DNA of 64,000 bases from Tetrapyrgos nigripes. Its lineage: Eukaryota > Basidiomycota > Agaricomycetes > Agaricales > Campanellaceae. Positions 10,214 to 22,499 of this stretch are shown here, piece by piece. A program made the position numbers and the translations under genes. The stretch is taken from NCBI GenBank assembly GCA_013368315.1, contig JAACJM010000005.1, forward strand, positions 1,210,803-1,274,802, read 5' to 3'. Within the stretch, counting starts at the first letter, position 1, and every line of letters begins with the position of its first letter. Under the pieces are notes generated by a model. That model was not told where the DNA came from and searched no databases. It worked only from the letters and a program-made list of their open reading frames with translations.

Positions 10214-13200
10214 ATGTCATCCCGCAAAGGCAAGATCATATGTATATGCTCCGAGTGCAAAAAGCAGTTGTGTATGGTAAATGGCCAGCATATCCCTAGG
10301 AGGAAAGTTAGTTACTCAACTCAGGATGCACATATGCAACATGATAGAGAGGAAAAAAAGGCTCAGGAGAGAGTGGCAGAAGAACATTTCAATCAAGAAT
10401 CTGCTCTGCAGCCAGATATTCCTAATGATGAGCCCATGGTATTGAATATAGAAGCCATTTCAAACAACCTGTGTAAGTCCCTGTGCTTTGAATTTGCTTT
10501 ACAACTTACTGAATTTAAACTCTTTAGATATTGGACTTGAACAAATACAAAAGATCTCAGTGCTCCTGGTGTCATGGCTGAATCTTTGTGCTGGAGTCAG
10601 TCACCAGACATCAAATATAGTGTTATGGGTTCTACAAATAATCTTTACTGTCATCATCCAACTTTTGTGTCTTTTGATCAAGGCCTTGGGTAAAAATGTT
10701 GATCTCTCACCACCTCGTATCCCATCAGATGTTCGTACATGCTACAGTATTGTTGGTATTGAGCCTCACATTATACGCACAACTTGCTGCCCTAAATGCT
10801 TCACCCTTTATAATCTGAATCAAATTACTGCATTATGTGATTGGAAGGAGCTAGAAAGTACCAGAAAGGTCTGTGGACAGAGATTGTTGAGGCAAAGAAA
10901 GACACGCAATGGAGTAAAAGCTGTACCCCAGCAGCTATTCAGTACACAAGATCTGGAAGACTGGTTGAAGTTTTTCCTTGGCCGACCTGGAATTGAAAAT
11001 ATTATTGATAAATCTTATGCACATGTGCCCCCAGAGAATGGGGATATGCATGGAATTTGGGATAGTCCTGCATGGCAGAATGGACCCCTTGGTAATTTTC
11101 CACTGCAGAAAGGAAATCTTACTTTCAGCCTTTTTATAGACTGGTTCAATCCTTTGGGGAATAAAACTGCTGGAAAGCATGTCTCATCTGGATTGATACT
11201 CATGTGTTGTATGAACCTGCCCCAGGATATGTGATACCTTCCAGAGAATATGTTTGTGGTAGGCCTGACTCCAGGACATTTACCTGACACAACTACTATT
11301 TCTAATATCTTACAACCAGTTGTTGAATTACTTTCAGAATATTTTACAGATGGAAAGATACTATCAACATACCTTTATCCAGAGGGTCAATCTATGCATG
11401 TGGCAGTTTTGCCACTCATTGGTGATCTTGAGGCAATTGCAAAGATTACAGGATTTCTTGGCCCCAAGTGCAAAGAGGCTATGTTCGTGGTGTAATATCC
11501 ATATAGATGACAAGCATATGTTTGAGTTGAGCAGATGGCCTAGCAGGGTTTCAGAGGTAGTCAAAGAACAAGCTCAGCACTGGAAATTACTGGATCAAAA
11601 AGGAAAACGCAATGCATATACCACCAGCACTGGTGTTAGATGGACAGTACTACATGAGCTCCCATACTGGAGCCCTGTTGAACAGATTGTTTTGGGCTTC
11701 ATGCATAATACTCTTGAGGGCATCCTGCAACAACATTTGTGCTACATTTGGAACATTGGAACAGACATTGCACCTGAGCAGGAATATTCAAGTAGTGATG
11801 ACAGTGATAATAATTTGCACCCTTCAGACATAGACACAGAGCTGGAAGACCTTCTGTCAGAGAGTGAAGAAGCTGAAAGAGCATCAAGTTCCTCTACAAT
11901 ACGTGCTAGCTCAATGACACTGTCAGAACATACAGCAGATAGCTCTGCAACACCTACCCCATCATATTGTCATGCTCTGTGGCATAGCCTGGAAGACTCA
12001 GAGGACAGATTATATTCTACCAGAAGAGGATATGAAAGACAACATTGAACATGTAGATGACATAGATATGGAAGATCATCCTTATTTTATTGAAGGAGAA
12101 GAAGAATTCAACTTCACTGATGGTGAATTACAAGTCATTCACGATTGCATCAGGGATGTTACCTTGCCTACACATATAGATCGTCCACCTGAGAATCTTG
12201 GAGAGAGACAATATGGGAAACTTACGGCTGATGAACTACTTGTCCTTTTTTCCTATATTTTTCCTTTAATCATACCAACATTTTGGCATGATTCTGGAGA
12301 TCCATACAAGGAAGCTCTTCTAACCAATTTTTACCATTTGGTATCCTCAACAAATATCATTGCCTCCTTTACCACTTCAAATACAGAGGCAGACCTTTAT
12401 GGGGAGCATTGTGTAGACTATTGCAGGGGATTAGCAGCATGCTTTCGAAAATATGACCCAAAGCCTAATCACCACTATGCATTGCACAATCCAGCTCTGC
12501 TCAAATACTGGGGGCCTTTGTCAGCTATAAGTGAGTTTCCAGGTGAAAAAACAAATGGTATACTGCAAAAGATTAAGACAAACGACCAGTCTTGTAAGTA
12601 TCAATTTCAAACTAATAAGGTGTAAACTTTAGGTTAATTTCTCCAGATCATATTGACTTTACTATGCTTTGACAGTTTTGTCACCATGGCTGACTTGAAG
12701 CATTAGTCCATGATAATCAGAATGGAGATTCTGTTGTTGAAGAGGCTGCTGCAATAATGCTACCCAAAAAAAGCTATAGATCAGATGCAGTGCCAGCTGC
12801 TATCTTTACTCCCAAAGAAGAAGCTCAGATCATAGCTAAAGGGAAAAGATTATAAGATGTTGATTATGCAATGCTCCTTACCTACATGCAGACTACAGAT
12901 GAACCATGGCAAGGACAAAATGAATATCCATATTTGCCTGGTGCACTTGTTTTGCCTGCAAGAGCTGAACTACCCACACAAGTCAACTTCAATGGTCATA
13001 CATATAGCTGCTACAGAGCACATCCTGGAAATAGTTCTATACAGTTTCACATTGATGAACAAACAGTTCACACTGGTTTTATTAATGCAATCTGGCAAAT
13101 GCCAATTAAAAAGACTATGCGCACATTTTTACTAGTACGAATCCATACTGAACTCAGCTTTAAAGAGCAGCAGTTAGGACCTTATTTTGGATTTCCAAGG

Positions 13201-13368
13201 TTATACTGTAAAATTGTTAATTCTGCTCCTGGAGGCCAGTGGTGTATTATAGAGCCAGAAAAAATAATCACCCATATTTCAACATATCTGTTACCTAGAG
13301 GAACATATGGCATTGATAAAGAAATTCTTGCTATTTGTTGGGCTTTAAATAGGGGATGTCAGCAGTAA
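10214..13368 (+). pseudogene. Tnp2/CACTA-like transposase, decayed
   Basis: Translated pieces follow the order of the large Agaricomycete transposases annotated as Tnp2 (En/Spm, CACTA) type. First comes a Cys-rich start (ICSECKKQLC). Then come RTTCCPKCFTLY, NLTFSLFIDWFNPLGNK, LPLIGDLEAIAK, PYWSPVEQIVLGFMHN, a Ser/Asp/Glu-rich spacer near 11790-11890, and PNHHYALHNPALLKYWGPL. A further C-terminal block ends at 13368. An intron is likely at about 10470-10528. Disablements are a TGA at 11232-11234 in the context QDM*YLPENMF, where relatives have Arg; a frameshift near 11460; and stops near 12690 and 12855. Clear CACTA termini were not identified. The element is dead but nearly full-length. Confidence 0.85.
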
Positions 13369-13569
13369 TTTTTTTTTCATATGCCTGAGATAATATTAAG
13401 GATTCAGTTGTTATCTCTCATAAATTCATATTACAAAAATTTTCATGTTTTGCTTGCCCTGATAAGAGCTCACAATATCCTAATGGAGACTGTTGTAAGA
13501 GGACAGTTTCTTTTTGTACCCTTTTTCATATTTTGTGTCACAAAGAGGCGAGTGCTTAGATAGCGATAA

Positions 13570-13800
13570 CGAGGAGCTATGGACTCGACTCAACTAACAG
13601 ACAGCAGTAAGTACTGGAACTGGTCCCAACGACGAAGAATGTATTAAATACCTAACAGACAGCAGTAAGTACTGGAACTACAGTGCCTGTCAGTAAAGGT
13701 GAAAGAAGTAATGAAAAGGGGAATACACACCTGGTCCCAACGACAAAGAGGTCAAGATGGGGAATCAGGTGTCAGGGCAGGGTTTATATATGTAAAAGTA
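13570..13800 (-). mobile_element. LTR-like remnant, antisense
   Basis: Read on the minus strand, this stretch has a TATATAA box (near 13785), then CCCCATCTTGACCTCTTTG, then a GGGACCAGGTG block. The same order occurs in the plus-strand LTR at 15340-15415. A 30-nt unit (CTAACAGACAGCAGTAAGTA and following) occurs twice, at about 13595 and 13653. I read this as a decayed LTR promoter/U5 region in opposite orientation to the one at 15064. Confidence 0.4.
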
Positions 13801-13880
13801 AAGCTGTAAAGAAAGCTGTAAAGAAAGCTGTAAAGGAAGCTGTAAAGAAAGCTGTCAAGAAGCTGTATCGAAGCTGTATT
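13798..13880 (+). repeat. 12-nt minisatellite (AAAGCTGTAAAG)
   Basis: About six tandem copies of a 12-nt unit with late substitutions. In one frame it would encode repeated Lys-Lys-Ala-Val, but there is no sign of a real gene around it. Confidence 0.7.
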
Positions 13881-15063
13881 GGAGAAATGAAAGGTCCGGT
13901 GCATAGCATGTGGAACAATAGTCAAATGGTGTAAAGGTCCGAGGATACGGAGATAAGAAGAAATAAATAGTACCAAATATAGACGTCATGACATTTTGTC
14001 TATTTCAAGTGACAGTAACTTACACTATTTTTACAGAAGAACATTATTTCTCTAGTAGAATGATCATGCTTCTTGGCTAACAACACAGATCCAAGGGGGT
14101 TCAGATACTGTGGACCGGTACACTCCGGGGTCGGTCGGTTGGAGGGCCGCAGGCCACTAAAAAATTTTTGATGCGTAATATTTTTGGGCTTCGTAGACGT
14201 TGAGAAGAGCAGGATAGTGTGTATAAAATAATTTTACATCCCTTTCTGACAGTTTGAGCAACAAAGATGAAGTAAAGTAAGCTATCATAGGCAGCGGCAG
14301 CGGCAGCGAGGATAGGTCATGTAAGACGGAAAATCAAATATCCTCATTGCCTGGCTGTCCACTCCATCAGTGTACTCAGAAAAAAAAACAGTAATGATTG
14401 ACTCGGATGAGAAATCCCAGCGTACCAAAAGGCTCAGAGTGATGGAAGGTAGCGATATCTTCGTGTGTGTGTGCGGGGTGGTTGTCCAAGATGGAGAGAG
14501 AAGTCGACCGACGTTGCAGCCGGTTGCAGCAACCGAGCAAAATGGGTGAGTACTATTACTGCCATTTTTGCATCAGGAAACTCACCTTTGCGTTCCCAAA
14601 TCATAGTACCATTGTATATGTGTGCAGCTGGATGAGTTTGTGCTGTCTGGCTGGCTGTGCGAGGTTTGCGAGTCGGTCTCAGAAACGAGGAAGGCGAAAT
14701 TGATGATGCGTATATTACATAAGCTACCTTTTATGGAAGGTCGGTCGGTTGGTCGGTTGGTCTGCTCAAGGTCCTTAAAATTTTTTTCGAGGTTGTGTAA
14801 TAAAATAAATTTTTCGGACCCCCTTGCACAGATCACATAACACATAATTACCTTTTATGGCAGTCTTCCTTTATTTTGTTCAGAATGCAGGGAAGTATCC
14901 TAGAGCTTTTCTCTCTGGAATCTCTGGAGTATGATCATGGGTATGACTGTCAGTCTGTCTCATATCCATACTATATTCTCATGCTGGACTAAGCATATCT
15001 ACACCAAATCAACTTGTGTTGATACATTCTCGCTCTGGAGCAAAAACTAATTGTGGTCCTTGC
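13881..15063. other. No confident gene; possible decayed coding pieces
   Basis: Two T-rich patches, at 14120-14190 and 14740-14800, share a GGTCGGTCGGTTGG motif followed by a poly-A/T run, as in dispersed repeats. A possible two-exon reading at 14390-14840 uses a GTGAGT donor at 14546 and a TGTGCAG acceptor near 14630. It gives LDEFVLSGWLCEVCESV, but its phases do not join cleanly, so it is not called as a gene. Confidence 0.3.
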
Positions 15064-15575
15064 TGTCATGACAGTATTATTTTAGGGTATTTTCGTTCAT
15101 TTTCTGTTTCTTCTCTTCATCAGTCACTGCCTTTTGATCATCATTTTGATCATCCTTTGTCCTATCTTTTGTTCATCTTTCCTTGATCATCTATGCACAG
15201 CTACTATCCCCTGTTTCATCCTTTGTTCATCCTTTGTTCATCTTTTCATGATACATCTCTTACAGGGACAATAGGCTGTACTTTGATTGTTCTGGACAGT
15301 TCTCTGATTCCTTTCTTCACTTTACTCAGTTTTATCCTTCTTTCTGTTCTGTGTATATAAGCCTAGAGTAGTAGCTTCCTAGTCCCCATCTTGACCTCTT
15401 TGTCTTGGGACTAGGTGAGCATCTCATGTATTCCTTGTCTTTATTCAATATTAACTTCTTCTTGGGAGTAGTTTCTCATCATTATCTGTCTACTGTTGCT
15501 CCGTTTACATCTACTGCTTTGAGTCAAGTGTGTGCTCTTTACCACATTAAGTCAAGATCCCTTGCTGCACTGACA
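15064..15575 (+). mobile_element. Long terminal repeat (TGTCA...TGACA), probable 5' LTR or solo LTR
   Basis: A 512-bp segment begins TGTCATGACAG and ends CTGACA, giving the TG...CA ends and short inverted termini expected of an LTR. It contains a TATA box (GTGTATATAAGCC at about 15350), then a transcript-start-like region shared with the antisense remnant at 13735. Sequence following the LTR (GTTATCAGG) is only weakly like a primer-binding site. No gag or pol ORF follows before the gene at 15935, so the element is truncated or solo. Confidence 0.5.
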
Positions 15576-15934
15576 GCCTAGTTATCAGGTTGTCCTTGCA
15601 GAAATTCTGCTACCACATCTACAGCACCTTCTCGAGCACCATCTCGTGCTTCTTGTGCTTCTCATGCACCTAGTTCTGCATCTAGCAAGTCGTCTTGTCT
15701 AGGACAACTACACAGCTTTGATCTAATCGATCAGAGACACGTCTAGATGTAGAGCATTATGCACATGGCCTTGGATGCTATGTATGATACTGCACATGGA
15801 CGCATGAAGCTCTGTATGCTTATATGATAATAGTTCCTGCGGGGGGTTACATCTTTAAGAGCCTGTCATGGGTTAAAGACCCACATCCTTAGGTTCCCCC
15901 AACCTTCTCCATCGCTCCAAGGAATACCTTCACT

Positions 15935-17523
15935 ATGCGCCAAACTCCTACTCTACAGCAACTCTACTCAGGGACATTATACTCCAAAGGCCACGGCTGT
16001 GCATTGTTGAAGCCACAGTGTCCTCTATTGGGTACACAACGCGTTGCCCGGGATGTCTACGTCGGAGATGTGGGTATGGTCGATCACAGGAACGGCTTCT
16101 TCAAACCCCTCTTTAACATCTTCGGAACACACGAGCATACATACAGGGGCTTGCCAAGTGGCTTTGTTCCTCTGGAATATCATGACGACCACCTCTACAC
16201 TTCACCAGATTATTTCGTAAAGGGGGCTCGGATAATGAGTAAAAATGGGCAGGAAATCACGGTTGATATCTCGGGGAACGCTATTAATCCGTGAGCATTG
16301 TAAAGTTTCTTTCAAATCTAATTCACTCGAATTGATACGACTCCCATTGCGTCTCAGTACCGTGCCCATTGCACCTGGAATGAGCGTTCATTTTCAATTC
16401 GTACGCGGCAAAGGATCCCTCCTCATTCTCCCCAACGGAGCTACTCGTGTTGATTATGGAGACAGAGAACGCATCAGAATACATGCTGAGCAGAATGCAG
16501 AGGCTTGGTACAACTACGCAGAGCAATTCCAAGGAATGGTACCCGATGGCTCCCTGTATGTCATTACAGGCTTTGACCAAGCTAACCGCTACAGGAATGC
16601 GGCTTTCCTCGCTTCTTCTACAGATATTTCCGTATCTTTCACGCTTTCTTGCCCTGTTTTATCCGAAACGTCGCTTGGGGCATTATCTGTGTCACGTCAT
16701 CCTCTCTCTAGCGTAGTACACGACTGGAAGGATAGCGGTTCATCGCAAGACGAGAATCTCTACGTATTCTTGCGAGGATTCAAAGTCATGACCAGACGGG
16801 GAAGATGGGTACGGAGGGCCGGGACGGAGCTCGTGGATTTGACCGAGGGAAGGCTCAAGGACTTGCTGTACCAAGAGCAAATTTTGCGTAGTTTGTCCAG
16901 CACAATGATTTCTCCTGGCTTGAATCCAACTCGGCGGCGTGCATATACTTCACCCAACGACTCGGGATCCGTTTCTTCTAGGTCGAATAATACCTCGAGC
17001 CAAGACGACTTATCGTCAAAACCGTCCGCGAGCTCTTTAACATCGAAGACTACTGAAGATACGGATCTCTCCTCTCAGCCATCGACCTCTGAATGGGATC
17101 TTTCTGACTGTGATGAGTCGGATTTTGATTCGGATGTCTCTGCATTTGAGGTATGGCTTTATTTAATTTACTTTGCATGAAACATACTGAGAACTCTGCG
17201 GTGCAGGATCCATCTGATATCATTAACAAGTACATCATTGAAAAGGTTTACTTCATTGCCTTCTTGACAAGACACTTTGACTAAGCAATCCTACAGTACG
17301 GCGCAAGTGTGTCTGTCACTCATGACGACGAATGGGGATCCGTGTTAAAAGACGTGAGTGTAAGTGCCTTGACTAACAACGCAAACACTGAGTCGCTCTC
17401 ATATGATAGGGGGACGATGAACTTCTCGATAAAGCAACGCTGATCACCCGAATGTTGATTAAATTTCCGTCAAAATTCAGAGGTGAATCCATCGGTTTGT
17501 TGATTACTTTGCCACTGATCTGA
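15935..17523 (+). CDS. Agaricomycete-expanded protein of unknown function, copy 1
   Basis: Five exons (15935-16290, 16358-17150, 17207-17245, 17297-17353, 17410-17523) join in phase to give about 452 aa. The N-terminal block has TLQQLYSGTLYSKGHG, then VGDVG and FFKPLFNIFGT and GLPSGFVPL. The next block has VHFQFVRGKGSLLILPNGA and LYVITGFDQAN. This two-block layout is common and multicopy in Agaricomycete genomes and, to my knowledge, has no assigned function. Residues from about 290 are low-complexity and Ser/Asp/Thr-rich, so probably disordered. There is no signal peptide or membrane segment. The last exon could instead splice at a GTGAATCC donor (17482) and end a few codons later. The gene at 17555 is a tandem paralogue. 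Confidence 0.75.
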
Positions 17524-17554
17524 ATGAATGGAAGCCTCCTCGCAGGATATCATC

Positions 17555-18562
17555 ATGACTGAGAAACCAACCGCGGAAGACTCTAGTACAGGTACGTCTT
17601 CATCTCACTACTTGATTCTTGAAGCCAAGATGAAAACTTGATTCTCAAGCCCAATGTGATTTGCCTACGCTATACGAGGCTGCTCAGATATATTCTGCGT
17701 CTTTTAAGGGTGCAGGTCATGGATATGCACCGTTCAATCCTCAAGTCAAGGGTAAACCCGAGGTTGAAGTGGGAGATGTGGTTCTCATCGATAATGATGG
17801 TGACTTGGTCTGCTTGTTTAACATTTTTAAAAAGCGCGACAACCTATGGGGTGTTCCCCCTGGCTTCACTCCTATGACATTTAATCCAGCTCTCCACTGT
17901 TACTCATCTCAATACTTTGCACCTGGCACAAGGATAGTCAGCGAAAATGGACATCAGTACATGTTTGATATGGATGGGAACATCCTCCCTTCGTAAGTCC
18001 ATCATCCTTTTCTACCTCTCATATTTCACTACTTAATTATTGCTTGGTGACCAGGGACACAGCAACTAGGCGTGCATCGAGTATTGAATTTCATTTCACG
18101 CAATCGCAAGGATCATTGCTCATACTTCCTAATGGTGCCACCCGCATCGATTACACGGGTTTATCTGCCATTCGTGAATACACCCAACGAAACATTTGGA
18201 AGCAATATCTCCGACCAGCTACGTCTTCATCGTACTACATCGTTACGGGCTTCGACCGAACCAACTGCTACGGAAATGTAACTTTCGATCGTTCCCCCAG
18301 ACGTGCATCCTCCACAAAGATTTGTTGCCCAGTCCTATCCGACGGTGAATTGGGCGAGCTTTTCATGCCCAGTTCCTCGTATTCGGAAACGCCCAAAGTC
18401 CGATTTGGATCAGGCGATGGGGCTGATATTTTCTATCCATTTATTAGAGGACTAAAAATTGTCGTGGCCGAGGGCGGAACGCAGTCAGACTCAGCGGGCG
18501 GCATTACTGGGTTGCACGATCAAGGTGGAGGTGGAGGTGGACATCCCATACTCGTAAACTAG
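17555..18562 (+). CDS. Agaricomycete-expanded protein of unknown function, copy 2
   Basis: Three exons (17555-17591, 17650-17992, 18055-18562) join in phase to give 295 aa starting MTEKPTAEDSS. It repeats the family blocks of its upstream neighbour: LYEAAQIYSASFKGAGHG, VGDVVLIDNDG, LCLFNIF, VPPGFTPM, then SQGSLLILPNGATRIDY and YYIVTGFDRTN. It lacks the long Ser-rich tail and ends in a Gly-rich stretch. Only 31 bp separate its ATG from the stop of copy 1, too little for a normal fungal promoter. The two may be one dicistronic or alternatively spliced unit, a recently split tandem-domain gene, or copy 2 may use a start inside copy 1. Confidence 0.7.
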
Positions 18563-19936
18563 ATTGAAAGGTGGATTGGCTACTAATCATCAAACCGTCC
18601 GCAAGGATATAACCCTGTTATTAACCCCGTCCTTCGCTGAAAACCTGGGTGTAGGTGGAGGTTTACTGCAATTACAGTCTACGTGTACAGTGTTTTTCTC
18701 TTTCACCAACCAGTCTACCAGTAATACCCTCACCTTCCATTCTTCCCCACGTCCGACACGAGTCGACACGTACCTACATTTAGGCTGTTCGGATATTTAC
18801 CTTCAACTTCCTCTTCCGAGCAGATTAGATTAGATTAGCCTGTAGTAGTTGTATTTCCGTCTTATCCCTTTCTCTCGCCTTCGATTTACTGCTTTCTCTT
18901 GTATGAAATATTCCTTTGACTGCTAGAGACCTACACTCATAGCGTTATATATACCCGATACTTGTATTAGATACTCACCTGAACTTGTACTTTGTTGCCC
19001 CCCTTACCTTCTGTCTGAAGTAAGTGGTTATGCGCTTGTTCACCTCCCCAGCATCTTAGATACCTACTAACTGCCTTGGCGCCAGTGGCATTTGAGCTTA
19101 CAAAGTATAGGTTTATTACGGTTACTACTGAGATACATTGTACCTACGCTATCTATACTGCGAATCCAACCTGATCTGTCAATGACTTAACAAAGTGGTA
19201 GTGGCCCATCTATGATCTCAATGCAGGTCTTATTGATTTGTGCACAACAAATACAAAAGCACCGATGAAATCGAAGTTAGAATACGGACGAACAGCTCTC
19301 AGAGGTAAAAAATCCATGTATATAGGACCACAACACGTTGTCCAAAGCACGGCTATCAATCGGCATAAGCGAAGTGTTCTACTTCATAGCCATGACTGCT
19401 GTAGGTATCCTCCGTCAAGTCGACGTATAAGTCGGTGGAATATCATCTAAATCCACATTATCATTCCTATCCCTATCTCCATTCCTAGCTTGTGTCATGC
19501 CCGGATCCCTCCGTATGATGAACTGGGGTTCGATTCAGAGGTACCAGTATCGACACCCTTCTCAATGCTGCGCGTTTCTTCAGAATATTTGCGTTTGATT
19601 CTTGACGCGTTGGGATTTCAAAAGGTTCGACATCATTACGAGGAAATGTGGGCCACATCCCCGACTCCGACCGGAGGGAGGAGAGGGACGTGTCCCACCG
19701 ATCGATCAGCCGGTCCTGGCAAGGGGGGCTTAAAATTTGAAACGGAGATCTCCGCGTGAGGTCATTTGTTTCCATCCCGTTCCATCGGCTTCTATACCTT
19801 GGCGAGCTGTCACAATGGTCAATATGAGTGGGGTCCTTCGTAAGGCCCTCACGCTCTCAGTTCTGGTCCGATTGCCATAAAACTGCCAGATTTGGAAAGC
19901 CACAGGTCAGAAGGTGCTCCACATCACATGAGAGGA
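18563..19936. other. No supported gene
   Basis: The first few hundred bases are the 3' flank of the gene ending at 18562, and a short GATTA tandem lies at 18823. Overlapping ORFs at 19485-19775 on both strands have no conserved features. Confidence 0.45.
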
Positions 19937-20930
19937 TGACTAATGCTGTGCAGCTGAGGTGTCAGACAGGCAGACATCTGGAGAGTCAATATAGGGGCTG
20001 GGCAGTCACCTGATGTGTGTGGCAACTTGAGGTATATGAGAAAAATGTAGCTTACATCATTCTCGATCTGCTGTTAACATGCCCACGGTCACCTGACCAG
20101 TCCACGTCATGCTATAAGGCAAATACTGTATTTTTAGAGGTAAAACAATAGGGTTATTTGTAATAGTGTATATGTGGGAATATTAGGCGTGGCATCATGT
20201 GACATATGTCAAATTCTTGGGATTAGTCATATGAAGCAGTGTGGGTAGTGTCAGGTGACCAGCTATCTTCCCTGAAGCTATAAGGCAAATACTGTGTTTT
20301 TAGAGGTAAAACAATAGGGTTATTTGTAATAGTGTATATGTGGGAATATTAGGTGTGGCATCATGTGACATATGTCAAATTCTTGGGATTAGTCATATGA
20401 AGGAGTGTAGGCAGTGTCAGCTGACCAGCTGTCTTCCCTGAATTACTAATAGCATGACAAGCATGACAATTTTTTTTTTTTAAGTCCCCAACCCTAACCC
20501 TAAACCAACCATAATGTGTTCAGCAAGCCTTAAAGCAGTATCCTACCAATTTACATGATGATCAGAGCTGATTGCATGCAATGGCCTGACTAATGCTGTG
20601 CAGCTGAGGTTTCAGACAGGCAGACATTTGGAGAGTCAATATAGGTGCTGGGCAGTCACCTGATGTGTGTGGCAACTTGAGGTGTATGAGAAAAATGTAG
20701 CTTACATTATTCTGGATCTGCTGGTAACATGCCCATGGTCACCTGACCAGTCCACGTCATGCTATAAGGCAAATACTATGTTTTTAGAGGTAAAACAATA
20801 CGGTTATTTGTAATAGTGTACGTGTGGGAATATTAGGCATGGCATCATGTGACATATGTCAAATCCTTGCAATTAGTCATATCAAGGAGTGTGGGTAGTG
20901 TCAGGTGACCAGCTGTCTTCCCTGAATGAT
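19937..20930 (+). repeat. Satellite-like direct repeats (about 340 bp and 168 bp units)
   Basis: A full unit at 19937-20275, a half unit at 20276-20443 and another full unit at about 20587-20928 are more than 90% identical by eye. Each full unit starts GACTAATGCTGTGCAGCTGAGG and its second half starts GCTATAAGGCAAATACT. The gap between the half unit and the last copy (20452-20586) contains AAGTCCCCAACCCTAACCC, a short telomere-like tract also found at 37086 and 49974. Nothing codes for protein here. Confidence 0.85.
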
Positions 20931-21579
20931 TTCCATAGTTTGTATTTGTAAAAGTTCAGGGAATCACAGCTTGTCAGAACTGAGCTGGAGATGTTTAGGT
21001 GAGGTGACAGTAGAATAAGGCAAGGTCCATATAATCAGACCAGACTAGAGTAAGGATACAGGACAAATATCCTACACTATATATACTACTTTGTGAATAA
21101 TGTCCATGTTTCTAAAGGAATGAACCAAATAAGTATCAACACAATAAATCAAGGTCCTATGATGAAGTGATAAATGACCCAGCTCAGAAGAAGTTGACCT
21201 CCTTAGGGAAAAGTGGGTAGCTGAGGGTTTTTAGAATAAGGAACAAGAGGTTTCTGACACCTAACTGAAAAGCGACAAGACAAGCTGATGGACAGGAGAA
21301 GATGCTGTGCTGACATTGCCGCTTTCTGAAATGGGAAATGGGCAGTGGAACAGTGATGCTGGGGCCGTGAGAAGAGGTCCAGGAGGTGCTGGATTTTTTA
21401 AAATCATGTGCAAGGAGAGTGCTTTAATAAAAGTGCCTATGGTTGATCCATAGGTTTTATAAAATGTCAATTTTTATATATTTTTATAAAAATGCATGTC
21501 ATGGCTTGCAGAAAAGGACCAGTGTCACATCACACTGAAAATGTTCAGGAGTCTCAGAAAGGTCTCAACAAACCCTAAG
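20931..21579. other. No supported gene
   Basis: Unique-looking, moderately AT-rich sequence without credible ORFs. It separates two blocks of tandem repeats. Confidence 0.45.
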
Positions 21580-21599
21580 CATGATGACAGTGGTCCAAT

Positions 21600-22205
21600 G
21601 GTCCATTGTCCAGGGGGGGGGGCATAAGTCGCCTCGCTGTGCTCCGATCAGCCCAGGTCCACCACCAACATGGAGCCACTGTCCAGGAGGGGGGGTTCCC
21701 ACCCACAAAAAGTTCCCATGGTCCTCCAACACTGACTTTATGGCCCAATGCCCCCTTTCACCAGGGGGGGCCATAAGTCAGCTTGCTGTGCTCTGATCAG
21801 TCCAGGCCTACCACCAACATGGAGCCACTGTCCAGGAGGGGGGGTTCCCACCCACAAAAAGTTCACATGGTCCTCCAACACTGACTTTATGGCCAATTTT
21901 CACCAGGGAGGGGCCATAAGTCAGCTTGCTGTGCTCTGATCAGCCCAGGTCCACCACCAACATGGAGCCACTGTCCAGGAGGGGGGGTTCCTACCCAAAA
22001 AAAGTTCCCACAGTCCTCCAACACTGACTTTATGGCCATTACTCCACACAAAGTTCCCACAGTCCTTCAACACTAACTTTATGGCCAATTTCCATATCCC
22101 TGCTCCCATCCAGGGCTCCAATCAGCTTGGATCCACCACCAACATGACCATTCCTGCCCCACACAAAGTTCCCACAGTCCTCCCAACACTGACTTTATGG
22201 CCCCT
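21600..22205 (+). repeat. Tandem repeat of about 145 bp, G- and C-run rich
   Basis: Three full units and a partial one. The anchor CATAAGTC recurs at about 21622, 21771 and 21914, and every unit carries CACTGTCCAGGAGGGGGGG and ACACTGACTTTATGGCC. Poly-G runs of 7 to 10 bases occur in each unit. A shorter echo of the AGTTCCCACAGTC motif continues to about 22490. ORFs on both strands follow the repeat and are not genes. Confidence 0.85.
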
Positions 22206-22499
22206 GCCCACCCACAACTTAGCTCTGCAACACCACCTTACTTAACTCTATTTGTTCTTATTTATTTCAGATTCCCTGTTTTTGTCCTTGCATCATCATA
22301 TTTGTTTCAATTTACTCCTTTTGTTGTCATTGTACATTTCAGGGAGAAGGAATCCCTGCCTATGCCAAGTTCCCACAGTCTCCTGACACTGGCTTTATTC
22401 CTTCACAGCTCTACCTACTGTTCCAGTTCCAGGAGGAAAGGAGGAGGTTTCCTGCCCACAGCCAAGTTCCCACAGTCACTGACACCAACTTTATAGCTG

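Noticed and set aside
13683..13976. Lys/Val-repeat ORF (plus) and its Leu/Tyr mirror (minus)
   Set aside because: Both are translations of a 12-nt minisatellite within LTR debris.
17481..17591. One fused gene joining the two tandem paralogues through DIIMTEKP
   Set aside because: The donor at 17482 is phase 1 and the joined frame meets a stop; phase only works if copy 2 starts at its own ATG.
21565..22121. Gly/Pro/His-rich ORFs on both strands
   Set aside because: They follow the 145-bp tandem repeat and have no independent support.
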